A stretch of DNA of 5,041 nucleotides from contig JAKBCD010000199.1 of the NCBI GenBank assembly GCA_021808205.1, positions 1 through 5,041 of the forward strand, in the 5' to 3' direction. This DNA comes from Pseudomonadota bacterium (lineage in GTDB: Bacteria > Pseudomonadota > Alphaproteobacteria > Acetobacterales > Acetobacteraceae). The translations under genes were made by a program, and so were the position numbers. Below, in pieces: positions 1-5,041 of the stretch. The notes beneath the pieces were generated by a model. That model did not search any database. It saw nothing but the letters and a program-made list of their open reading frames with translations, and had not been told where the DNA came from. The number at the start of each line of letters is the position of its first letter. Positions within the stretch are counted from its first letter, which is position 1.

Positions 1-44
1 ATGACCGCAAGAAGGCCGAGCGCCGTAGCGACGACGCGGCATAA
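1..44 (+). CDS. C-terminal end of an unidentified gene (5' part outside window)
   Basis: Only the last 13 complete codons are visible. Reading from base 3 gives DRKKAERRSDDAA followed by TAA at 42-44. The tail is highly charged, a lysine/arginine-rich stretch followed by two aspartates, as is common at the disordered ends of RNA-binding or ribosome-associated proteins, but this is too little to name a family. That this frame is coding is supported by the strong intrinsic terminator starting 19 bases after the stop. An ATG at base 1 opens a different frame, but that reading runs straight through the terminator hairpin and is not credible. Confidence 0.6.
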   Translation, partial: DRKKAERRSDDAA

Positions 45-62
45 TCCGCCGATCTTTCCCGC

Positions 63-87
63 AAAAAGGCGCCTCCGGCGCCTTTTT
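63..87 (+). terminator. Rho-independent terminator
   Basis: A perfect 11-bp inverted repeat, AAAAAGGCGCC (63-73) and GGCGCCTTTTT (77-87), is separated by the 3-base loop TCC. The GC-rich core with a run of five T on the 3' side is a textbook intrinsic terminator. It closes the gene ending at 44. Because the 5' arm begins with five A, it could also work on the opposite strand, although no minus-strand gene is seen approaching it. Confidence 0.93.
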
Positions 88-217
88 CATGGGTGGATGA
101 TAGATTTATCTTCCCGTTAACGTGATAGCGATTTAATGATTAAAACATGTTTTCTGTCTGAACCGGCAAAATTCGTGCGTAGAATTCATTTAATTTCAAG
201 GATATCCGCTAAAAGTT
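88..217 (+). promoter_or_regulatory. AT-rich upstream region of the GGDEF/EAL gene, with two abutting palindromes
   Basis: This gap lies between a terminator and the next start codon, so the promoter of the GGDEF/EAL gene should be here. It is clearly richer in A and T than the rest of the window. It contains TTTAAT-G-ATTAAA (132-144), a perfect 6-bp inverted repeat around one base, and the perfect 12-base palindrome AAAACATGTTTT (142-153), which shares three bases with the first. These could be an operator. I could not find a convincing -35/-10 pair and do not place a transcription start. The likely Shine-Dalgarno sequence is AAGGA at 198-202, 15 bases before the ATG at 218, which is longer than usual. 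Confidence 0.4.
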
Positions 218-2191
218 ATGTCCTGTGCAGACAACCCTGGAAAGGCGGCTGAAGACAGCACGCTGCTCCTGCTGATCCGCCAGGACCAGCTTGACGCCCT
301 GCACCGGAGCATCCTGGCGGCCATCCCTATCAATCTCGTCATCGCCGCCGCCGCGATGTTTGTGTCGATCCATCATCAGCATGGCCAGGAGGGCGTTGCC
401 TGGTTCGCGGCGGTCAGTGCCATCAACGCCATTCGCTTCGGCCAAGCATGGTTTGGTAAAGCGCGGCAAGAGGCAGAGGCACCACGCCCCAGCCTGAGTG
501 AGGCGCAGCGATCTTTAAACCGGCTCTGCCTCGCCGCGCTGGTTTCTGGCCTAATCTGGGCGCTGTTGCCGGTTTTGTGCGATGGCTACACGAGCCCGCA
601 AACCCTTTTCTATCTCACCATCACCTGCGGCATCACCGCGGGGGCCACCGTCAGTGGCTCGGCCTTCGCCCTGATGCCAAGCTGCTTTTTTCTACCGCCG
701 TTGCTGTCCGTGGTCGGCTGCCTGCTTTATGCTGGCGGGTTCGACCGGGATTGGCTGGCGCTGACCGTGATCGTCTATGCGGGGGCGCTGATCCACTTCG
801 CCCGCCGGGGCGAAACCGCCTTCCGCGAAACCAGTTGTTTGAAGAACCAGGCTGTAACCCTCGCCAGTTCGCTCGATGAGGCTCGCTTGCACGCGGTTTC
901 GGTGGCTCTACAGATGAGCCACCGGGCCACGCATGATGATCTGACCGGCCTGCTCAACCGCGACGGGTTCATCCGCGAGATCACCAGCCGGATCAACGGC
1001 GGCTCGGGCCTTTATTGCCTGATGCTGCTCGACCTCGACGGCTTTAAATCCGTCAACGACACTTTCGGTCACCACGCCGGAGACCGTGTTCTGATCGAAA
1101 TCGCCCGACGGCTCTCAGAAATATTGCATGACGGCTTCACCACAAGCCGGCTGGGAGCCGACGAATTCGCCATCTTCTACGACACAGCAAGCACGGATAC
1201 CGCTCCTGCCGAGCTTGCCACGCGCCTTATTACCTCGATCGCGATGCCGCTTGCCTCATTCGATGCCGGCCGGCTTGGCGCCTGCATCGGCCTTTATACC
1301 GGCACGGCGCATAACGTGACCGAGCTGCTGACCCGCGCCAGCGAGGCGCTGCTCGCTGCCAAAAATGCAGGCCGCAGTCAATTCCATATCTTCGATGAGC
1401 GCCTCAATCTGCGGTTGGAGGTGCGCCGCGATGTCGAGCGCAACCTGCGCCGCGCCCTGGCGGATGGCGAACCCGAAATCTGGTATCAACCGGTGTTTAG
1501 CGCTGATGGCCAAAACCTTGTCAGCCTTGAAGCGCTTTTGCGCTGGCACCACCCGCAGCACGGCTTGGTGCCGCCGCAGGAGATCATCGCCACCGCCGCC
1601 TTGTCTGGCCTTGCCGAGCCGCTACTGCGCTACATTCTCGCCAATGTGTGCCTGATGATTCAGGAACTACAGAGGCGGGGGCTGGAGCATGTGCGGGTGG
1701 CGATGAATATCTCCCCGCGCGAGATCTCGCGCCTCGCCGTTGATGAAATCCTGCTCTCGGAACTGGCGCTGCGCGGCTGCCCGGCTTCCATGCTTGAGGT
1801 CGAGATCACCGAGGAAACGGCGCTGGATATCCGCTCCGTGCAGGACAAGCTGATCCGGCTGGACCGTGGCGGCGTGCAGATCAGCATCGATGATTTCGGC
1901 GTTGGCTATGCCACCCTGGCGACCCTGCGGCAGAGCTATGTGAAAAAGCTGAAGATCGACCTGAGTTTCGTGAAGGATATCGCGACAACGCCTGGCAACC
2001 AGATCCTGGTGCAATCGATTCTGAATCTCGGGCAATCGCTCGGCCTGCAAGTTGTGGCGGAGGGCGTGGAAACAAAGGACGACGCCGCCTGCCTGAGACG
2101 TTTCGGATGCGTTTTAATGCAGGGGCATTATTTTTTACCGGCGATGCGGCTGCCCGCGATACTGGAACGGTTGCCGCTGCGCCAAAGCTGA
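218..2191 (+). CDS. Membrane-anchored GGDEF/EAL cyclic-di-GMP protein, probably a phosphodiesterase
   Basis: A complete 657-residue protein. Residues about 31-195 hold roughly six hydrophobic segments (near 31-51, 58-72, 103-121, 127-145, 150-172 and 178-195), so it should sit in the inner membrane with cytoplasmic enzyme domains. The GGDEF domain spans about 237-393: it has DDLTGLLNRDGF, LDLDGFKSVND (271-281) and FGHHAGD, but the signature reads RLGADEF (GADEF at 313-317) and no RxxD inhibitory site lies in the usual position before it. Cyclase activity is therefore doubtful. The EAL domain spans about 404-652 and keeps EALLRW (E438), N497 of MNIS, E529 of EITE, D558/D559 of DDFG, K579 of KID, E615 of AEGVE and Q635, the metal- and substrate-binding set of active c-di-GMP phosphodiesterases. 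Inferred role: c-di-GMP hydrolysis, perhaps with GTP binding by the variant GGDEF domain as a regulatory input. ATG 218 is the first start after an in-frame stop at 191-193. The gene stands alone after a terminator. Confidence 0.93.
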   Translation: MSCADNPGKAAEDSTLLLLIRQDQLDALHRSILAAIPINLVIAAAAMFVSIHHQHGQEGVAWFAAVSAINAIRFGQAWFGKARQEAEAPRPSLSEAQRSLNRLCLAALVSGLIWALLPVLCDGYTSPQTLFYLTITCGITAGATVSGSAFALMPSCFFLPPLLSVVGCLLYAGGFDRDWLALTVIVYAGALIHFARRGETAFRETSCLKNQAVTLASSLDEARLHAVSVALQMSHRATHDDLTGLLNRDGFIREITSRINGGSGLYCLMLLDLDGFKSVNDTFGHHAGDRVLIEIARRLSEILHDGFTTSRLGADEFAIFYDTASTDTAPAELATRLITSIAMPLASFDAGRLGACIGLYTGTAHNVTELLTRASEALLAAKNAGRSQFHIFDERLNLRLEVRRDVERNLRRALADGEPEIWYQPVFSADGQNLVSLEALLRWHHPQHGLVPPQEIIATAALSGLAEPLLRYILANVCLMIQELQRRGLEHVRVAMNISPREISRLAVDEILLSELALRGCPASMLEVEITEETALDIRSVQDKLIRLDRGGVQISIDDFGVGYATLATLRQSYVKKLKIDLSFVKDIATTPGNQILVQSILNLGQSLGLQVVAEGVETKDDAACLRRFGCVLMQGHYFLPAMRLPAILERLPLRQS

Positions 2192-2356
2192 GGCCCGGCC
2201 AAAAGCCCAGATTACCTGAGCGGAATTGAAATTACTGGTGAACATAAAACCAGAGCGCGATACCAACAAAGCGCAGCGATGCGCGCTTCAACTTGAAGCA
2301 ATCAAACTCCGAGAACGAGGCATATCGACAGCCCATCTCGCGCCGGGCATGATGCA
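2192..2356. other. Intergenic stretch without an identifiable gene
   Basis: First half of a 320-base gap between the GGDEF/EAL gene and the glycosyltransferase gene. No convincing coding sequence is present. A 61-codon reading from a TTG at 2226 has no ribosome-binding site and ends inside the cloverleaf element. The only structure I see is the short perfect palindrome GCTTCAA-C-TTGAAGC (2285-2299) and a weak CTGGT...ACCAG pair near 2235-2252. No intrinsic terminator with a T tract follows the stop at 2191. A promoter for the downstream glycosyltransferase gene could lie here, but I cannot point to one. Confidence 0.5.
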
Positions 2357-2499
2357 CCTAGAGCCGGATGATTTTAGATCGAATCACGACGTGATCTGCT
2401 CTAAAATCTGAATCCGCCTCTAAAACAATGAGATAGAGGGCGATTCAGACTTCAGGCTCGCTCGCAAAGTGAGCGAACCTAAAGTCATCGCGCTCTAGG
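2357..2499. repeat. 143-base cloverleaf (four-way-junction) palindromic element, possibly a MITE-like dispersed repeat
   Basis: The element begins CCTAGAGC and ends GCTCTAGG. Arms 2357-2369 and 2487-2499 pair at 11 of 13 positions. Inside lie three back-to-back hairpins, each exactly 39 nt. Hairpin 1 (2370-2408) has a perfect outer GATTTTAGA/TCTAAAATC and inner ATCAC/GTGAT around a GAC loop. Hairpin 2 (2409-2447) has 14-nt arms with 12 pairs and an 11-nt loop. Hairpin 3 (2448-2486) has 16-nt arms with 14 pairs and a 7-nt loop. Nothing is left unpaired at the junction. It encodes no protein and is not a tRNA: no anticodon-arm or T-arm consensus and no CCA. The ends CTAG...CTAG would allow insertion at a TA dinucleotide, as with IS630/mariner-derived miniature elements. 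Similar palindromic intergenic repeats are common in alphaproteobacteria. Only one copy is visible, so dispersal is inferred. Confidence 0.7.
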
Positions 2500-2505
2500 A
2501 AAGGG
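2497..2505 (+). promoter_or_regulatory. Ribosome-binding site of the glycosyltransferase gene, overlapping the repeat edge
   Basis: AGGAAAGGG contains two Shine-Dalgarno-like cores: AGGA (2497-2500), 11 bases before the GTG at 2512, and AAGGG (2501-2505), 6 bases before it. This fixes GTG 2512 as the start, since the first in-frame ATG is more than 450 bases further on (2971). The first three bases belong to the right arm of the cloverleaf element, so translation initiation sits directly against its closing stem. Confidence 0.65.
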
Positions 2506-2511
2506 CAGAGC

Positions 2512-5041
2512 GTGGTCGTAAAATTTCAGGCTGAAATCGACGGCGTCCGGCAAAGCGGTCTGTTCCTGTCGGATTGGTATGTCAGCCAGCACCCCAAAGC
2601 GGCGGATGAGGGGGCTGATGGCGTGGCGCATTTCTGCCGCATCGGCTGGCGGGAAGGAGCGCTTCCCAACCCCTATTTCCACCCGAATTGGTATTTAAGT
2701 CACTATCCGGATGTGGCGCAAAGCGGCGAGAACCCGCTTTTGCACTATATCATCGCGGGCGAGGCCGAAGGGCGTGACCCCTGCCCCTATTTCTTCACCG
2801 CCTGGTATCGCGAAACCTATGAGCTGGCACCGGGCATTTCCTGTCTCGGACATTTTCTCGCGCGCCGCTTTTCCGGCCAGGTGAACCCGGTGCCGGTGTT
2901 CGACGCCGCCTGGTATCTGGACCAGAACCGGGACGTGGCCGAGGGCGAGGCGGACCCGTTCGAGCATTTCATGATCTTCGGTGTGCCGGAGGAACGTGAC
3001 CCCTCGCCGGAATTCGATCTCAAATTCTATCTTGGCCGCTACAAGAAATATCTGCATGGGCAGAACCCGCTGCTGCATTACCTCGCCAATATCGAAAGCG
3101 GGATGTTCCTTGCCAAGCGGCCAGAGCAGGAAGGGGTGATCCCCGCCGCCATCCGCCGCTCCACCCGCCCCGCGCCGTTTTTCGAGGAATTCAGCCCCGC
3201 CCCGGCCCACGCCACCCGCAAGGCCATGCTACTGGCCTATTACTTGCCTCAATTTCACAAAGTTGCCGAAAACGACTCCTGGTGGGGCAAGGGCTTCACG
3301 GACTGGACAAACCTTGCCCGTGCCATGCCGCGCTTCACCGGCCATGTGCAACCAAGGGTACCCCGCGACCTCGGTCATTATTCCCTAAACGACCCCACCA
3401 CGCTGAAACGCCAGGTGGAAATGGCCAAGGCCGCTGGGCTTTCGGGCTTCGTGTTCTATTATTACTGGTTCAACCGCCACCGGCTGCTGGAAAAACCGCT
3501 GGAACAGTTTCTGGCGGATAAATCGCTGGATATCTCCTTCTGCGCGATGTGGGCCAACGAGAACTGGACCCGACGCTGGGATGGCATGGAGCGCGAGGTG
3601 CTCATCGCCCAGGAATATCTGGAGGAGGATGACGCCGCGCTGATCGCCAGCCTTGTCCGGCTGTTCGAGGATGCGCGCTACATTCGCATCGAAGGCCGGC
3701 CATTGCTGATGATATACCGCGTCAGCCTGATCCCCGATGCGGTGGCGCGGCTTAAAAAATGGCGCCGGCTGTTCGAGCAGAACCACGATGAGCGCCCGCT
3801 CATCATCATGGCGCAGAGCATGGGCGATGATTACGACCCGACACCTTACGGGCTGGATGGCGCGGTGGAGTTTCCGCCGCATAAACTCAGCCAGGCGACA
3901 CCACGGATCAACGACACACTGGATCTTCTGGACCCGGATTTCTCCGCCACGGTGCATGATTACGAAGCTCTGGCGGAAACCTCGCTCAGCCTGCCAGTGC
4001 CGGATTACCCGCTTATAAAGACGATCGTGCCCGGCTGGGACAATGACCCGCGCCGCGAAGGCAAGGGCCTTGCCCTACACAACGTCACCCCCGCGAAATA
4101 CCAGGATTGGCTGGAAAAGCTTATCCGCTACACCGCCGACCATCCGTTTTACGGCCGGCAGATCATCTGCGTGAATGCCTGGAACGAATGGGCCGAGGGG
4201 GCGTTTCTGGAGCCGGATATCCATGCCGGGGCAGCCTTCCTCAACGCCACCGCGCGGGCGATCTGCGCGCGCGAGGCGGGCGATCTCGCTTCTGGGATAT
4301 TGCTGGTGGGGCATGACGCGCAACCCCATGGCGCACAGCTTCTGCTGCTCTACATTGCCCGGCATTTGCGCCGACAATGGGGGCTGAAGGTGCATCTGCT
4401 GCTGCTCGGCGTCGGCCCGCTGCTCGGGGATTATTACGATGTCGCGGAGGTCACGGTTGCCTACGACAAGACCATCATCGGCAACCATCTGGACCAGTAC
4501 CAGCGCTTGGGGCTGCGCCATGCCATCGTCAACTCCGCTGCTTCGGCGCGGGTGGTGCCCTGGGCGGCGGCACGCAATATCGAATGCGTGCTGTTGGTGC
4601 ATGAGCTGCCGCAATTGCTGAAGGAATATAACCTCGAAATCCAGGCCCGGTTGGGTGGGGCGGCGGCGCGGAAGCTCATCTTCTCCTCGGCCTATGGCGC
4701 GGAGAAATTTCGCGCCGCGGTGGGGCTGGATGGCAGCAACGAGCTGCTGCTGCCCCAGGGTAACTTCCTGCGCGTGAGTTTCGACCCGCTGGCGCGCGCG
4801 CATACGTTCGGCGCTGGGGCTGGCGGACACGCAATATCTCGTCTTGGGTGTTGGCTTTGCGCATATCCGCAAGGGGTTCGACTTGTTCCTGCAGCTCGCC
4901 CGTCGGCTTGGCGCAAAGCGCCAGGATGTGCATTTCCTCTGGGTAGGGGATATCGAGGCGAAGCTGAAAGCCTATCTCGAACCCGAGATCTTGGCATTGC
5001 AGGCGAGCGGGCGTTTCACTCTTATCCCCTATACGGACAAA
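2512..5041 (+). CDS. WY-repeat / WbsX-like / GT4 surface-polysaccharide glycosyltransferase, frameshifted near 4801, 3' end outside window
   Basis: Translation in frame 1 from GTG 2512 gives 763 sensible residues. Residues 18-191 are five ~37-residue repeats of the FDxxWYLxxxPDV...NPLxHYL type. Residues about 238-585 are a WbsX/GH99-like domain with YYLPQFH (243-249), WWGKGFTDWTN (257-267), GFVFYYYWFNRHRLLEKPLE, CAMWANENWTRRWDG (344-358) and WNEWAEGAFLEPD (556-568). From about 595 a GT4 fold begins (GILLVGHDAQPHGAQ, then LVHELP at 695-700 and LLPQGN), completed in frame 2 after 4801. Known WbsX and GT4 proteins act in O-antigen, capsule or exopolysaccharide synthesis in the cytoplasm; the sugar is not predictable. 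The domain order in one chain suggests a multifunctional assembly enzyme. No stop is met in frame 1 before the edge, but residues after 763 there are nonsense. The N-terminus abuts the cloverleaf element, so some original upstream sequence may have been replaced. Domain identity is confident; integrity is not. Confidence 0.88.
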   Translation, partial: MVVKFQAEIDGVRQSGLFLSDWYVSQHPKAADEGADGVAHFCRIGWREGALPNPYFHPNWYLSHYPDVAQSGENPLLHYIIAGEAEGRDPCPYFFTAWYRETYELAPGISCLGHFLARRFSGQVNPVPVFDAAWYLDQNRDVAEGEADPFEHFMIFGVPEERDPSPEFDLKFYLGRYKKYLHGQNPLLHYLANIESGMFLAKRPEQEGVIPAAIRRSTRPAPFFEEFSPAPAHATRKAMLLAYYLPQFHKVAENDSWWGKGFTDWTNLARAMPRFTGHVQPRVPRDLGHYSLNDPTTLKRQVEMAKAAGLSGFVFYYYWFNRHRLLEKPLEQFLADKSLDISFCAMWANENWTRRWDGMEREVLIAQEYLEEDDAALIASLVRLFEDARYIRIEGRPLLMIYRVSLIPDAVARLKKWRRLFEQNHDERPLIIMAQSMGDDYDPTPYGLDGAVEFPPHKLSQATPRINDTLDLLDPDFSATVHDYEALAETSLSLPVPDYPLIKTIVPGWDNDPRREGKGLALHNVTPAKYQDWLEKLIRYTADHPFYGRQIICVNAWNEWAEGAFLEPDIHAGAAFLNATARAICAREAGDLASGILLVGHDAQPHGAQLLLLYIARHLRRQWGLKVHLLLLGVGPLLGDYYDVAEVTVAYDKTIIGNHLDQYQRLGLRHAIVNSAASARVVPWAAARNIECVLLVHELPQLLKEYNLEIQARLGGAAARKLIFSSAYGAEKFRAAVGLDGSNELLLPQGNFLRVSFDPLARAHTFGAGAGGHAISRLGCWLCAYPQGVRLVPAARPSAWRKAPGCAFPLGRGYRGEAESLSRTRDLGIAGERAFHSYPLYGQ
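2563..3084 (+). repeat. Five tandem ~37-residue protein repeats (WY...H[YF] signature)
   Basis: Within the glycosyltransferase, the aromatic pair recurs at residues 22-23 (WY), 60-61 (WY), 98-99 (WY), 134-135 (WY) and 172-173 (FY). The partner H-[FY] pair falls at 40-41, 78-79, 114-115, 152-153 and 189-190. Steps are 36-38 residues. The best preserved unit is the second, WYLSHYPDVAQSGENPLLHY followed by IIAGEAEGRDP. Units 1 and 3 have drifted most. The pattern resembles repeats I have seen at the N-terminus of other alphaproteobacterial polysaccharide glycosyltransferases. Their function is not known to me; a scaffold or glycan/partner-binding role is a guess. Confidence 0.8.
4778..5041 (+). 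pseudogene. GT4 glycosyltransferase catalytic half displaced into frame 2
   Basis: Frame 2 has a stop at 4775-4777 and is then open to the edge. From 4802 it reads IRSALGLADTQYLVLGVGFA, then HIRKGFDLFLQLARRLG, HFLWVGD and FTLIPYTDK. This is the typical second-Rossmann start of GT4 enzymes: the G-x-G...RKG...LF..LA..L block followed by F-WVGD. It continues the GT4 N-terminal half that is in frame 1 up to 4801. No start codon with a ribosome-binding site precedes it, so it is not a separate gene but the remainder of the same one. The competing frame-1 translation is rich in Arg, Ser, Gly and Cys and resembles nothing. Confidence 0.8.
4792..4801 (+). repeat. (GC)5 dinucleotide run at the frameshift point
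   Basis: Five uninterrupted GC units lie exactly where coding potential moves from frame 1 to frame 2. With six units the reading would be DPLARARIRSALGL with no break, so the simplest explanation is loss of one GC unit. A single-base insertion between 4778 and about 4806 would have the same effect but is less parsimonious. Short dinucleotide runs slip during replication and are also error-prone in sequencing. Confidence 0.75.

Noticed and set aside
1..120. A 39-codon reading from the ATG at base 1
   Set aside because: It translates through the terminator hairpin, and another frame gives a stop directly before that terminator.
88..217. A sigma-70 or sigma-54 promoter in the gap before the GGDEF/EAL gene
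   Set aside because: No hexamer pair with acceptable spacing and no GG/GC -24/-12 pair stood out; placing one would be a guess.
2192..2225. A terminator directly after the GGDEF/EAL gene
   Set aside because: Short GC-rich pieces such as GGCCCGGCC do not form a stable hairpin followed by a T tract.
2226..2411. A 61-codon plus-strand open reading starting with TTG in the gap before the glycosyltransferase gene
   Set aside because: No Shine-Dalgarno sequence, a rare start codon, no recognisable family, and its last third runs through the left half of the cloverleaf element.
2357..2499. A tRNA or other standard structured RNA, because of the cloverleaf shape
   Set aside because: It is 143 bases with 39-nt arms, lacks the GTTCGA-type T-arm, anticodon loop pattern and CCA end, and its outer stem is 13 bp rather than 7.
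2357..2499. A CRISPR array or attachment site
   Set aside because: There are no direct repeats with spacers, and the structure consists of nested and adjacent inverted repeats only.
2695..3210. A 171-codon minus-strand open reading
   Set aside because: Antisense to the regularly spaced WY repeats; explained as a shadow of that gene.
3385..3957. A 190-codon minus-strand open reading
   Set aside because: Antisense to the WbsX domain, which has strong motif support on the plus strand; no independent sign of coding.
4075..4872. A 265-codon open reading on the minus strand opposite the glycosyltransferase gene
   Set aside because: It lies antisense to clear WbsX/GT4 homology. Long antisense readings are expected opposite GC-rich genes, and its translation is rich in Arg, Gln and Pro with no recognisable motif.

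Overview
The window looks like chromosomal DNA from a GC-rich alphaproteobacterium. Coding regions prefer G or C at third codon positions, AT-rich sequence is confined to the upstream region of the GGDEF/EAL gene, and both the membrane-anchored GGDEF/EAL protein and the WY-repeat/WbsX-type glycosyltransferase fit that class. I lean towards the Acetobacteraceae or a neighbouring group from general resemblance only; nothing in the window fixes the genus.

Layout, all on the plus strand: (1) the last 13 codons of an unidentified gene with a basic/acidic tail, followed by a strong bidirectional-looking intrinsic terminator; (2) an AT-rich regulatory gap with two abutting palindromes; (3) a complete 657-residue membrane-bound cyclic-di-GMP protein with about six predicted N-terminal membrane helices, a variant GGDEF domain (GADEF, no I-site) and an EAL domain that keeps every catalytic residue I looked for, so most likely a phosphodiesterase; (4) a 320-base gene-free gap whose second half is a 143-base element that folds on paper into an exact four-way junction: a 13-bp closing stem enclosing three consecutive hairpins of 39 nt each with no unpaired junction bases; (5) a long surface-polysaccharide glycosyltransferase gene starting at GTG 2512, just after that element, and running off the right edge. 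It encodes five ~37-residue WY...H(Y/F) repeats, a WbsX/GH99-like domain and a GT4 glycosyltransferase.

The glycosyltransferase gene is broken as given. GT4 homology moves from frame 1 to frame 2 at a (GC)5 run at 4792-4801. One extra GC unit would restore a continuous, convincing protein, so this is a slippage mutation, a phase-variable tract or an assembly error. Neither frame meets a stop before the window edge.

Functionally, a c-di-GMP turnover enzyme next to a polysaccharide glycosyltransferase fits control of a sessile/motile switch or exopolysaccharide production, but the 320-base gap and the repeat element argue against one simple operon. The most notable items are the symmetric cloverleaf element and the dinucleotide-repeat frameshift.
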